Positions 1 to 8,568 of a DNA stretch of 64,000 nucleotides are shown in pieces. This DNA comes from Tamlana sp. I1 (lineage in GTDB: Bacteria; Bacteroidota; Bacteroidia; Flavobacteriales; Flavobacteriaceae). The position numbers and the translations under genes were made by a program. Each line of letters begins with the position of its first letter. Within the stretch, counting starts at the first letter, position 1. The stretch lies in NCBI RefSeq assembly GCF_015355625.1, contig NZ_JACLAF010000017.1, forward strand, positions 33,608 through 97,607, given 5' to 3'. The notes under the pieces were generated by a model. That model made no database searches. It was not told the DNA's origin and saw nothing but the letters and a program-made list of their open reading frames with translations.

Positions 1-905
1 TTAATTAGTGTGGCATTTTTTACTTCTATATAAGATAAATTATTGTTTGAAGCATAGCTTACTTCCGAAGTATAACCATCTACTTCAATAGCATAAGAGC
101 CACTAATGTCAGAAATATAAGGATGCCTTACAGATAAAATATCAGTTAAGCTTCCTTTAAAACCATTAGTCACATCAAAATCATCATCTTTAGATTTGAA
201 GGATACCAAATTTTTAAATGCGCCTTCACCTCCAAACCATTCAAATGAATCGTCGGCAGAGTAACTTACCATTACATTTTCAATAATGGTTTTAGAACCT
301 ATTCCGCATAGTGTTAAACCATTTAATTCTTTAGATTCATTTATTTTATGTCCGGGAAATTCAATACGAACATATTTTAAAATAGCAGTTTCTTCATCGG
401 CTATATCGCCTCCATAAAGCGAATATTGCGGAGAAAAATTGCCTTCAACTACGGCAACTCCAGCAGGGGAATTTAGCTTTCCGTTTCCTAAGATTACAAT
501 ACCACCCCAATCGCCACTTTTTCTTGATTTTGAGGGTTTGTTTGATGTAAATATTATCGGATTGTATTGGTCGCCTTCAGCAATTAGTTTTGCATTTTTA
601 GAAACAATTAAACTGGCAGGGTTCTTAGAATCGCAACGAATTACGGTTCCAGGAGCGATTGTTAATGTGGCACTTCCTATCACATAAACATTCCCAGTCA
701 TGAAATATGTTTTGTTGTTTGTAAGCACTAGATCTTCAGTAATAATTGAAGAGATTTGTATTTCAGCTTCTCTATAGCGTTCTAAATTAGGTTGAAAGTT
801 TGTCCAACCACGCGTCCATTCTGTATTGTTTTCTTGTCCGTTTACCTTAGTAATTCCTAATATGGTAAATAAGGTTAAGATTAACACGATGTAATTTTTT
901 TTCAT
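1..905 (-). CDS. Secreted right-handed beta-helix-like protein, 3' end cut by window edge
   Basis: Reading leftwards from the ATG at 903-905 there is an open frame of 301 codons with no stop before base 1, so the C-terminus lies outside the window. The first 22 or so residues form a Sec signal peptide (MKKNYIVLILTLF... then GQE). The mature part is rich in Gly, Asn, Ile and Val in short repeated strands (VYVIGSATLTIAPGTVIRC, GDWGGIVILGNGKLN), typical of the parallel beta-helix proteins that Bacteroidota export and sometimes label, without support, as multidrug transporters. No catalytic motif can be assigned. Whether it carries a type IX secretion C-terminal domain cannot be seen. A second, unrelated-looking beta-helix lipoprotein is at 14925-16490. 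Confidence 0.75.
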   Translation of the reverse strand, partial: MKKNYIVLILTLFTILGITKVNGQENNTEWTRGWTNFQPNLERYREAEIQISSIITEDLVLTNNKTYFMTGNVYVIGSATLTIAPGTVIRCDSKNPASLIVSKNAKLIAEGDQYNPIIFTSNKPSKSRKSGDWGGIVILGNGKLNSPAGVAVVEGNFSPQYSLYGGDIADEETAILKYVRIEFPGHKINESKELNGLTLCGIGSKTIIENVMVSYSADDSFEWFGGEGAFKNLVSFKSKDDDFDVTNGFKGSLTDILSVRHPYISDISGSYAIEVDGYTSEVSYASNNNLSYIEVKNATLI

Positions 906-958
906 AGTAAAATAATTTGGGGTTTGTTATTGCTAGTATTATATCTAGTAATGAATAG

Positions 959-966
959 CAAAGTTA
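959..966 (-). promoter_or_regulatory. Possible -7 promoter element for the beta-helix gene
   Basis: On the minus strand the bases read TAACTTTG, a match to the Bacteroidota -7 consensus TAnnTTTG, about 55 nt upstream of the ATG at 905. No clear -33 TTTG is visible at the proper spacing, so this is a weak call. Confidence 0.35.
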
Positions 967-1083
967 TAACTCAAGATTACGAATTGCGAAAATTGTAAAT
1001 TACCTTTAGGTTAATGGAATATTAACCTATTGTCAACCAAACTGGTTGTTTAAACTGGCTTTTAGAAAGCCTATTATAAATAA

Positions 1084-1121
1084 AAAAGGTTGTCTAAAAA
1101 GTAACTTTTAGACAACCTTTT
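1084..1121 (-). terminator. Rho-independent terminator of the DUF1456 gene
   Basis: A perfect 16-bp inverted repeat (1084-1099 with 1106-1121, 6-nt loop) lies just past the stop of the minus-strand gene at 1148 and is followed on that strand by a T-rich tract. Its arms (GGTTGTCTAAAAAGT) closely resemble the outer arms of the palindromic element at 16571-16701. Confidence 0.8.
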
Positions 1122-1147
1122 AAAGTTGTGATTTTAATATTTGGTGT

Positions 1148-1426
1148 TTATTTTTTTGGAGGAACTGGTTTGTTCACTTTTGTTTTTTTAGGTTGTTCAC
1201 CTTTTTTGGGCATAGGCCCACGTAAGTGAATCACAAGACCGTTTAAAAAATTTCTTAGAATTTGGTCGCCACATTCCATGTACTTAGGATGGTCTTCTTT
1301 TCTGAAAAAAGCACCCAGTTCACTTTTAGAAATCCTAAAATCAACCAATTCTAGAATTTTCACAATTTCATCGTCACGAAGTTGTAATGCCACGCGTAAT
1401 TTTTTTAGAATATCATTATTTGTCAT
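1148..1426 (-). CDS. DUF1456 (YehS-like) family protein
   Basis: A 92-residue protein starting MTNNDILKKLRVAL with the motif LRDDEIVKILEL and the block ISKSELGAFFRKEDHPKY, which are characteristic of the DUF1456 family. E. coli YehS carries two copies of this roughly 65-residue unit; here there is a single copy followed by a basic, Pro/Lys-rich tail (KKGEQPKKTKVNKPVPPKK). The function of the family is not established. The gene is monocistronic, divergent from the TerB-like gene and closed by a strong hairpin. I chose the ATG at 1426 because the family motif begins directly there. Confidence 0.85.
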   Translation of the reverse strand: MTNNDILKKLRVALQLRDDEIVKILELVDFRISKSELGAFFRKEDHPKYMECGDQILRNFLNGLVIHLRGPMPKKGEQPKKTKVNKPVPPKK

Positions 1427-1797
1427 AATTGTAATTTTTTGGCTTTTTTTATGCTGTTTTTCATCCTTTTAAGAAGAATACATAGGTGTTTTTAGCGTTT
1501 TTTAAGTTTTGTAAAGATACCTTAATTATTGATTTTTAGGAATTGTAATAATATCTAAAGTAAAATATGTTTAATTAATTGTTTTTCAAGTGTTTATAGT
1601 TGTTTTGTTTAGCTTCAACTTTTTGTTTTTGAAAGATGAAATGCATTTTAATTAGTTGAATTAAAATGATTTATTGATAAACACATTAAAATCAACGATT
1701 AACAGCGTGCGGTTTTTCGATAAGCGACATTAAATGTACGATTAATATTTGGGGGTTCTGCTTAACTTTATAAAGTAACCAGATAATCCCTCAAGAA
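1427..1797. other. Divergent intergenic region, no gene found
   Basis: These 371 AT-rich bases separate two divergently transcribed genes and must hold both promoters. On the minus strand TATCTTTAC (1511-1519) is one base off the -7 consensus; on the plus strand TAATATTTG (1743-1751) is also near-consensus, with one extra base. No open frame of note, RNA gene or strong hairpin is seen. Confidence 0.4.
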
Positions 1798-2211
1798 ATG
1801 ATTAATAGAGTAGAAAAATTAAGTCTTTTATCTGAAATGATTGCTTTTGCAAAATATGATAAAGACATCAGGAAAATAGAGTATAACTTTCTCTTAGGTG
1901 TAGCAAAGCAGTTGGGGATTTCTCGTGAAGATTTTGATTATTTATTAGAAAACCCTATTTCTTACACCCATTTAAAATCGCATAGCGAGCGTATTGTGCA
2001 ATTTCACAGATTGGTTTTGTTGATGAATATTGAGCAAGAGTTTGGTGGTAATAACAATTCTAAAAGTGTTATAAAGTTGTATAATTTCGGTTTAAGAATG
2101 GGGTTAAGCCATGAGTCTATAACCAAAGTACTGTATTTAATGGATAGCTTTCCTAATAAAATTGTACCTCCAGATGTGCTTATAGATATATTTAAAACAC
2201 ATTATAATTAA
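1798..2211 (+). CDS. TerB-like helical protein
   Basis: A 137-residue, soluble, all-alpha protein. The N-terminal part (LSLLSEMIAFAKYDKDIRKIEYNFLLGVAKQLGIS) has the arrangement of a TerB-like domain: a helix, an acidic/aromatic turn, then a second helix before a G-I-S turn. TerB proteins bind divalent metal in tellurite-resistance and stress modules, but this version lacks ter neighbours, so no tellurite role can be inferred. In flavobacteria such proteins are sometimes labelled as excinuclease-related, for which the sequence gives no support. It stands alone, convergent with deoD. Confidence 0.6.
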   Translation: MINRVEKLSLLSEMIAFAKYDKDIRKIEYNFLLGVAKQLGISREDFDYLLENPISYTHLKSHSERIVQFHRLVLLMNIEQEFGGNNNSKSVIKLYNFGLRMGLSHESITKVLYLMDSFPNKIVPPDVLIDIFKTHYN

Positions 2212-2321
2212 ATTATTGTTAGCTTTAATTGCTAATTATAGTGAGGTTTTGGTATTGCATATTTTATGATAGATTCAAGTTTTACGTCTTATTCTCAAAC
2301 GAAGCGCTTATTTAAGATTGT

Positions 2322-3020
2322 TTAAACCAATTCCAAAGCAATTTCAACCATATCTTTAAAGGTGGTTTCGCGTTCTTTACTTGTGGTTCGTTCGCCTGTA
2401 ACTAAGGAATCTGAAATGGTTAAAATGGCCAATGCTTTAACGTGATGTTTTGCGGCTACGGTATATAAGCCAGCGGTTTCCATTTCAACGCAGAGCATTC
2501 CGAATTTCGACCATTTTTTATAGGTTTCAAAATCGTCGGCATAAAATTCATCCGAACTAAAAACATTACCCGCTTTTACAGGGATATTTTTTTCTTTTGC
2601 TGCGTCCAATGCTTTTTGAAACAATTCAAAATTAGCCGTAGGGGCATAGTCGGCACCGTTAAATCGGATTTTATTCAATCCAGAATTTGATGAAGCTGCC
2701 ATGGCAAATACAATGTCTCGAATTTTAATGTCTTTTTGATAGGAGCCAGCGCTTCCTACACGAATTAGATTTTTTACACCATAATCGGTAATCAATTCAT
2801 GGGCGTAAATGGATATAGAAGGAATGCCCATGCCTGTACCCATTACCGAAACGCGTTTTCCGTTGTAAGTGCCTGTGTAGCCAAACATATTTCTAACTTT
2901 ATTGAAACATACAGGGTTTTCTAGGAAATTTTCGGCAATCCATTTGGCACGCAATGGGTCGCCAGGGAGTAAAATGGTTTCAGCGATGTCTCCTTTTTTG
3001 GCTTCAATATGAACACTCAT
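2322..3020 (-). CDS. deoD: Purine-nucleoside phosphorylase, DeoD type
   Basis: Phosphorolysis of purine (deoxy)ribonucleosides to base and (deoxy)ribose-1-phosphate in the cytoplasm. The 232-residue product opens with [20 protein letters not shown], then [13 protein letters not shown], the phosphate-binding start of the hexameric DeoD group; VGSAGSYQ, the VEMETAGLY nucleoside-binding motif and [10 protein letters not shown] near the end are all present. The frame is open upstream to 3071 but those extra 17 residues would run into the end of deoC; the ATG at 3018-3020 gives the normal family N-terminus. It follows deoC by 10 nt, so both are one operon for deoxyribonucleoside salvage. Confidence 0.95.
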   Translation of the reverse strand: MSVHIEAKKGDIAETILLPGDPLRAKWIAENFLENPVCFNKVRNMFGYTGTYNGKRVSVMGTGMGIPSISIYAHELITDYGVKNLIRVGSAGSYQKDIKIRDIVFAMAASSNSGLNKIRFNGADYAPTANFELFQKALDAAKEKNIPVKAGNVFSSDEFYADDFETYKKWSKFGMLCVEMETAGLYTVAAKHHVKALAILTISDSLVTGERTTSKERETTFKDMVEIALELV

Positions 3021-3030
3021 ACATGATGAT

Positions 3031-3696
3031 TTAATAATTAGAATTCGATTTTGTTCCGCTAACAATAGCAATACCAGAGGAGGTACCTAGTCGTTTTACG
3101 CCCATGTTGATATAGTGTAAAGCAGTTTCAGCATCTTTAATACCTCCTGAAGCTTTTATTTTAGTACCGTTTTTGCAAACACTTTTCATAAGTTTTATGT
3201 CGTTTGAGTTTGCACCTCGCGTTCCAAATCCAGTAGATGTTTTAATAAAATCGGCGCCAGCTTCAATAGCTAATGTACTGGCTTTAATGATTTCAGAATC
3301 GTCTAAATAGCAGGTTTCTAAAATCACTTTTAAAATATTGTTAGGCATGACGCTTTTTACAGCTTCGATATCATTTTTAACAGCATCATAATCTTGGCTT
3401 TTTAGTAAACCGATATTCATAACCATGTCAATTTCAACTGTGCCATTTTTTAAGGCTTCCTTAGCTTCTGAAACTTTCGATTCAGTACTCATGGCACCTA
3501 AGGGGAACCCGATTACACAACATACCTTTACCTGAGATCCAGCTAAGGTTTGTTTTGCTAAAGAGACATAGCAACTGTTTACACAAACGGAATAAAAATG
3601 ATGTGTTTTGGCTTCTTCACAAAGTTGAATGATGTCGTTTTTTGTGGCAGTTGCCTTTAAAAGCGTGTGGTCGATGTAATGGCTAAATGGATTCAT
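3031..3696 (-). CDS. deoC: Deoxyribose-phosphate aldolase (active copy)
   Basis: A 221-residue class I aldolase splitting 2-deoxyribose-5-phosphate into glyceraldehyde-3-phosphate and acetaldehyde. The Schiff-base lysine is K152 in FIKTSTGFG, the accessory lysine K181 in KASGGI and the proton-relay aspartate D90 in EIDMVMN are all present, as is the phosphate-binding SGG. Length matches short bacterial DeoC. It is the first gene of a deoC-deoD operon, coupling phosphorolysis (DeoD) and breakdown of the sugar phosphate. A phosphopentomutase gene is not in the window. A related but catalytically altered copy lies upstream at 4172-4921. Confidence 0.96.
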   Translation of the reverse strand: MNPFSHYIDHTLLKATATKNDIIQLCEEAKTHHFYSVCVNSCYVSLAKQTLAGSQVKVCCVIGFPLGAMSTESKVSEAKEALKNGTVEIDMVMNIGLLKSQDYDAVKNDIEAVKSVMPNNILKVILETCYLDDSEIIKASTLAIEAGADFIKTSTGFGTRGANSNDIKLMKSVCKNGTKIKASGGIKDAETALHYINMGVKRLGTSSGIAIVSGTKSNSNY

Positions 3697-4171
3697 GTGT
3701 TAAACCTTTTTTTGATAACAGATTAGATATTAAATATTATTCCCGTTCTAAATAATGTTGTTCATTTTTTCCATTGATGAAAAAACGAACCAAAAAAATC
3801 TAGGCTTACGAATCTTTATCTAAATTTTTTGTTCGACACCTAAATTTCAGGAACTCGCTATGAAAAATATAGGTTCAATCAAAAAAAACGTTTAGCTCAA
3901 ACAGCCTGAAATTTCACGGTGTTTTCACTTCAAATTTCACGATAAATTTTCGATAGGCCATAAAACCTCTTTCCATAAAGTAATTTCATATTCAAATATA
4001 CAGTTTAGCATCTATTTAATGATAGACTCTAATTTATGAAAAAAGTTTCGGATACTTTGGGTTGTAAAATGACTAAATTTAGAAGCTGTTCTTTTAAAGG
4101 TATTAACAATTTTCTATTTTCACTAGGTTAGGGTAGTGATAAATAGAAATAAAAAGGGTTTGTTTTGAAAC
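3697..4171. other. 475-bp intergenic region without a gene
   Basis: It separates the two deoC-like genes, both on the minus strand. Near its right end is a hairpin that could end the upstream gene (4111-4149). At 3993-4000 the minus strand reads TATATTTG, a perfect match to the -7 consensus, about 300 nt upstream of deoC, which would imply a long leader. No open frame or known RNA is recognised. Confidence 0.4.
4111..4149 (-). terminator. Hairpin downstream of the deoC-like gene
   Basis: TTTCTATTT and CACTA (4111-4125) pair with TAGTG and AAATAGAAA (4134-4149) around an 8-nt loop. It lies 23 nt past the stop of the minus-strand gene at 4172. There is no long U-run after it, so termination is plausible but not certain. 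Confidence 0.5.
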
Positions 4172-4921
4172 TTAAAAGGTTGTTTTGTTGGAAATAGAAT
4201 TTGAATTTGTGCTTTCAGATTTTTTTGCTGCAGATTCTAAATACTGTTTAAATATTTTACTATTTCTATTTTGGCGCGTATTAGTGTTTTGACCTTTATA
4301 GTTGGTTGTAATGCCTAATCTGTCTGCACCAACTTCAAGATATTTTACAGCCGATTCAAAATCTAAAATATCGCCAGATGCTTTTATCTGCGCAGCATCT
4401 TTAATTGTTTTTTTAATAATTTTAATTGCAGTAAGCGTTGCTCCAGATTTTGAAAAGCCAGTTGAAGTTTCAATAAAATCAGCTTTAGCATCGATGCAGA
4501 TTTCACTAATTTTTACAATTTCATTTTTATTTAACTCAGAAATTTCAATAATTACTTTTAAAGGCGTGCTACCAATGGCCATTTTTACATCGGTAATGTC
4601 TTTTAAAATTGAAACGTAATTTTTGCTTTTAACGTAGCCTAAATTAATCACCATACCAATTTCTTCAGCACCATCTTCAATAGCTTGTTGTGCTTCGTAA
4701 ATTTTTGCCTTTGTGGTCATAGAACCAAGAGGAAATCCAACAACTGTAGATACTTTTATTTTAGTGTCTTGTAGAAATTGTTTTGCTAAAGACACGTAAC
4801 AACCATTTACGCAAATACTATAATAGTTATTGGTTCTTGCATTGTTACAAAGGTCGATAACATCGCGTTCTGTGGCAGTCGATTCTAAAAGGGTGTAATC
4901 TAAATATTGGGATATATTCAT
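4172..4921 (-). CDS. DeoC-like paralogue lacking the catalytic lysine (probable pseudoenzyme)
   Basis: The 249-residue product aligns with the active DeoC along its length ([43 protein letters not shown]), so it is a TIM-barrel DERA homologue. The Schiff-base lysine is replaced: the motif reads FIETSTGF, with E151 in place of Lys. The catalytic aspartate is also gone (EIGMVIN, G89), and the phosphate loop SGG has become SGD (D184). K180 remains. A Ser/Asn/Lys-rich tail of about 40 residues replaces the usual ending. The frame is intact, so it is not simply decayed. It may act as a regulator or partner of DeoC, bind a ligand, or be in early decay; the sequence does not decide. Low-complexity, AT-rich codon use is similar to its neighbours. 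Confidence 0.85.
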   Translation of the reverse strand: MNISQYLDYTLLESTATERDVIDLCNNARTNNYYSICVNGCYVSLAKQFLQDTKIKVSTVVGFPLGSMTTKAKIYEAQQAIEDGAEEIGMVINLGYVKSKNYVSILKDITDVKMAIGSTPLKVIIEISELNKNEIVKISEICIDAKADFIETSTGFSKSGATLTAIKIIKKTIKDAAQIKASGDILDFESAVKYLEVGADRLGITTNYKGQNTNTRQNRNSKIFKQYLESAAKKSESTNSNSISNKTTF

Positions 4922-5294
4922 TGCTGTTAATCAGTTTTTTCTGCTTATTTACGTAATTAAGGTAAATACAATTAATTCCTTGTTTAGTGCTATCTAACCT
5001 TTTTGAGAATTCAAGAATTAATGTTGAAGCTAAACTAATATTAAAAGCAATTTAACAGATGAAATTATTTGTTTTTTAGATTAACGGTAGACTGAATGTG
5101 TACATCATAGAAAAGTTGTATAAATATTTTATTATATGAGATATTTTTACTAAATCATTGAGAACTTAGGAATAAAAAATTAAAATCAGCAAGAATTCAA
5201 TAATTTGATCCTTGCTGATTTTTGGGTTAACTAACCAATTATTAGGTGGTTAGCGATGTGTTTTGCTACATGATTTAAGTTGGCTGTTTTATAA
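4922..5294. other. Intergenic region between clpB and the deoC-like gene
   Basis: These 373 bases contain the clpB terminator (5182-5222) and, to its left, presumably the promoter of the deoC-like gene, though no consensus TAnnTTTG is visible on the minus strand. No gene is recognised. Confidence 0.4.
5182..5222 (-). terminator. Terminator of clpB
   Basis: A 12-bp perfect stem (AAAATCAGCAAG at 5182-5193 with its complement at 5211-5222, 17-nt loop) about 70 nt after the clpB stop, followed on the minus strand by a T-rich run. Confidence 0.75.
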
Positions 5295-7895
5295 TTAGCC
5301 TTTAACTAAATCGTCTTGATTTCTAAAAACGAGTTGATTATCAAAAGCGTCTAATAAAATAATACTATCGGTAGTTACTTTTCCTGCTAAAATTTCTTTA
5401 CTCAAAGCGTTTAAAACTTCTTTCTGAATGACACGTTTTACAGGTCGCGCACCATATTCAGGATTGTATCCTTTGTCGGCTAAATAGGCGACAGCTTCTG
5501 GAGTGGCGTCAAAAGTAATGCCTTGTTCTGCAATCATTTTTGTAATGCCTTTAAGTTGTAAGCCTACAATTTCAACAATGTTTTCTTTGCTTAACGGTGT
5601 AAACATTACGGTGTCGTCAATTCTATTTAAAAACTCTGGTCTAACCGTTTGTTTTAAAAGCGCTAACACGTCAACCTTTGCAGCTTCAATTGCAGAATCG
5701 ATATCCTTGGTGGCTTCAAATCGCTCTTGAATAATTTGACTACCCATATTTGAAGTCATGATGATAATCGTGTTTTTAAAATCGGCAATACGCCCTTTAT
5801 TGTCTGTTAAATGCCCTTCATCTAAAACCTGTAATAAAATATTAAAGGTATCTGGATGAGCTTTTTCAATTTCATCTAAAAGAACAACAGAATACGGCTT
5901 GCGTCGTACAGCTTCCGTTAATTGTCCGCCTTCATCGTAACCCACGTATCCTGGAGGCGCACCAACCAAACGGCTTACGGCATGACGTTCTTGGTATTCG
6001 CTCATATCAATTCGCGTCATGGCATTTTCATCATCAAATAAATATTCAGCCAAAGCCTTTGCAAGTTCTGTTTTTCCAACGCCTGTAGTTCCTAAAAACA
6101 AGAAGGTTCCAATAGGTTTTTTCGGGTTTTGTAAACCAGCACGACTTCTTCTAACAGCATCACTAACCGCTTCAATTGCTTCTTCTTGGCCAACCACACG
6201 TTTGTGTAATTGATCTTCCAATTTTAAAAGTTTTTCACGTTCACTTTGTAGCATTTTGGTAACCGGAATTCCAGTCCATTTGGCTACAACTTCAGCAATG
6301 TCATCATAAGTCACTTCTTCTTTAATTAATGAAGTTTCCGATTGTTCTTGAAGTTTCTTTTGTGAAATTTCAAGTTCTTCTTGGGCTTCTTTAATTTTTC
6401 CGTAACGCAATTCGGCTACTTTACCATAATCGCCTTCACGTTCTGCTTTTTCAGCTTCAAGCTTGAAATTTTCAATCGCTTGTTTGGTGTTTTGAATATG
6501 GTCAACAACTTCTTTTTCGCTCTTCCATTTGGCGTTAATTTCATTTCTAGACTCTTTAAGATTAGCTAAATCGGCACGAAGTGATTTTAACTTTGTTTCA
6601 TCTTTTTCACGTTTAATGGCTTCAATTTCAATCTCCAACTGCATGATTTTTCGATCTAAAACATCTAATTCTTCTGGTTTAGAGTTGATTTCCATGCGTA
6701 ATTTTGATGCTGCTTCATCCATTAAATCGATGGCTTTATCTGGTAAAAATCGATTGGTAATGTATCTGGATGAAAGTTCTACGGCACCAATAATAGCCTC
6801 GTCTTTTATGCGTACTTTATGATGCGTTTCGTATTTTTCTTTAATACCTCGAAGAATTGAAATAGCACTTTCGGTGTCTGGCTCGTCGACCATCACTTTT
6901 TGAAAACGACGCTCTAAAGCCTTGTCCTTTTCAAAGTATTTTTGATATTCATCTAAAGTGGTTGCGCCAATAGCACGCAGTTCGCCACGGGCTAAAGCGG
7001 GTTTTAAAATATTAGCCGCATCCATAGCGCCTTGTCCGCCGCCAGCACCTACAAGTGTGTGGATTTCGTCTATAAATAGTACGATATCACCTTCGCTCGT
7101 GGTTACTTCTTTAATAACTGCTTTTAGTCGTTCTTCAAATTCGCCTTTATATTTGGCACCAGCAATTAGTGCGCCCATATCTAAAGCGAAAATTTGTTTG
7201 TCTTTAAGGTTTTCAGGAATATCGCCATCAATAATTCTATGCGCTAAACCTTCAGCAATAGCGGTTTTACCTGTTCCAGGTTCACCTACTAGAATGGGGT
7301 TGTTTTTTGTTCTACGCGATAATATTTGTAGAATACGTCTTATTTCTTCATCACGACCAATAACAGGATCTAGTTTGCCGTCTTTGGCCAACTGATTTAA
7401 GTTTTTGGCATATTTATTTAGGGAATTATAGGTCTCTTCTTGACTTTGAGAGGTTACATTTTCGCCTTGACGTAGCTCGTTAATAGCTGCTGTAAGACCT
7501 TTTTCTGTAACACCTTGGTCTTTTAGCATTTGTGCTATTTTGCTGTTCGATTTAAGAATGGCAAGAATTAAATGTTCTATAGAAACATAATCATCTTTCA
7601 TTTTTTTTGCAATAATAGAGGCTTCATTCAAGCTTTTTCCGGCTTCACGGGACAGCATAAGTTCGGTTCCAGAAACTTTAGCAAAACTTTCAATCTGTTT
7701 GTCTAACGCTTGTTCAAGCATAGAAACGTTTACATTCAGTTTTTTTAATAAAAAAGGTAATACGTTTTCGTCCACTTCAAAAATCCCTTTGAAGAGGTGT
7801 TCGTTTTCAATTTGCTGGTGGCCATAACCTTGCGCAATTTGTTGCGCTTGTTGTATGGCTTCTTGCGATTTTATGGTATAATTATTTAAATTCAT
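5295..7895 (-). CDS. clpB: ATP-dependent disaggregase ClpB
   Basis: An 866-residue Hsp100 chaperone that, with DnaK, pulls polypeptides out of aggregates. In order: Clp N-domain (about 1-145), first AAA+ domain with Walker A GEPGTGKT at 204-211 and Walker B VLFIDEIHTL, the coiled-coil middle domain (about 400-530, rich in Glu/Lys/Arg), second AAA+ domain with Walker A GTTGVGKT near 605 and Walker B VVLLDEIEKAHPD, then the C-terminal D2 domain. The length and the presence of the full middle domain separate ClpB from ClpA/ClpC. There is no ClpP-binding loop visible. The gene is monocistronic; no CIRCE-like operator was seen in the 260 nt upstream. Confidence 0.98.
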   Translation of the reverse strand: MNLNNYTIKSQEAIQQAQQIAQGYGHQQIENEHLFKGIFEVDENVLPFLLKKLNVNVSMLEQALDKQIESFAKVSGTELMLSREAGKSLNEASIIAKKMKDDYVSIEHLILAILKSNSKIAQMLKDQGVTEKGLTAAINELRQGENVTSQSQEETYNSLNKYAKNLNQLAKDGKLDPVIGRDEEIRRILQILSRRTKNNPILVGEPGTGKTAIAEGLAHRIIDGDIPENLKDKQIFALDMGALIAGAKYKGEFEERLKAVIKEVTTSEGDIVLFIDEIHTLVGAGGGQGAMDAANILKPALARGELRAIGATTLDEYQKYFEKDKALERRFQKVMVDEPDTESAISILRGIKEKYETHHKVRIKDEAIIGAVELSSRYITNRFLPDKAIDLMDEAASKLRMEINSKPEELDVLDRKIMQLEIEIEAIKREKDETKLKSLRADLANLKESRNEINAKWKSEKEVVDHIQNTKQAIENFKLEAEKAEREGDYGKVAELRYGKIKEAQEELEISQKKLQEQSETSLIKEEVTYDDIAEVVAKWTGIPVTKMLQSEREKLLKLEDQLHKRVVGQEEAIEAVSDAVRRSRAGLQNPKKPIGTFLFLGTTGVGKTELAKALAEYLFDDENAMTRIDMSEYQERHAVSRLVGAPPGYVGYDEGGQLTEAVRRKPYSVVLLDEIEKAHPDTFNILLQVLDEGHLTDNKGRIADFKNTIIIMTSNMGSQIIQERFEATKDIDSAIEAAKVDVLALLKQTVRPEFLNRIDDTVMFTPLSKENIVEIVGLQLKGITKMIAEQGITFDATPEAVAYLADKGYNPEYGARPVKRVIQKEVLNALSKEILAGKVTTDSIILLDAFDNQLVFRNQDDLVKG

Positions 7896-8162
7896 TTTTT
7901 ATTTTCTTTTTTTAGTATTCCTGTTTTAGTAGGAATCAATTCTTAGTTTTTTTCTTTTGTAATTGCTGAAATAATTTACATTTACAAGCACATAAAGTCA
8001 ATTATCTTACCAATGCGAATTATCAGACAAAATGTCGTAAATCAACTGGTTTTTAATGACTTTTTGTCAAAACGTAAGATTTATAAAAGATAACGACTTA
8101 CTGTAAAATTAAAAATAATATTTGAATTTTCGCTTTCGCGGAACACTATAAAGCTATTGATT

Positions 8163-8558
8163 ATGAGTTTATTAAATAAATTGTTTGGTTCGTCTGAAGC
8201 AAAAGAGAAAAAGGAAGAAAAGGTATTACCATGGATTCCTTTAGTTGAAGTTTCTCAATTGGAAACCATTAAGGAGAAATCGAATACAAAAACACAAGCA
8301 ATTTTTAAGCATTCCACAACATGTGGTATTAGTAGAATGGTTATGAAACAATTTATAGCCGCTTATAATGTTTCGGAAAGTGATTTGGATTTGTACTATT
8401 TAGATTTATTGAATTACCGCGACGTTTCAAATGAAACGGGTTATAAATTTCAAGTAAGACACGAATCCCCTCAATTACTAATCATAAAAAATGGCGTGGT
8501 TGTTAAGCACGATTCTCATGGCGCGATTAATGCCATCGATTTAAGTACCTTTATTTAA
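8163..8558 (+). CDS. ytxJ: YtxJ, bacillithiol-system thioredoxin-fold protein
   Basis: A 131-residue protein with an acidic/basic leader (SSEAKEKKEEKVLPW) and a thioredoxin-like fold carrying a monothiol motif in HSTTCGISRMV, the C-G-I-S signature of YtxJ, proposed to be a bacilliredoxin-like partner of bacillithiol. The YLDLLNYRDVSN and SPQLLIIKNG blocks match the cis-Pro half of the fold. An in-frame TTG lies six bases upstream, but the ATG at 8163 gives the usual MSLLNKLFG start. The next gene follows after 10 nt and is probably co-transcribed. Biosynthetic genes for bacillithiol are not in the window. Confidence 0.85.
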   Translation: MSLLNKLFGSSEAKEKKEEKVLPWIPLVEVSQLETIKEKSNTKTQAIFKHSTTCGISRMVMKQFIAAYNVSESDLDLYYLDLLNYRDVSNETGYKFQVRHESPQLLIIKNGVVVKHDSHGAINAIDLSTFI

Positions 8559-8568
8559 TAATGCGCGC

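Noticed and set aside
1798..2211. Excinuclease ABC subunit, a label used for relatives of this gene
   Set aside because: A 137-residue helical protein without ATP-binding or UvrB/C motifs; TerB-like fits better.
2322..3071. Longer deoD frame starting at 3071
   Set aside because: The extra 17 residues overlap the 3' end of deoC and are not part of the family; ATG 3020 fits.
4302..4619. Plus-strand frame within the deoC-like gene
   Set aside because: Hydrophobic antisense shadow; the minus-strand frame is clearly DeoC-related.
6958..7395. Plus-strand frame of 145 codons inside clpB
   Set aside because: Antisense shadow of the first AAA+ domain, lacking any recognisable domain.
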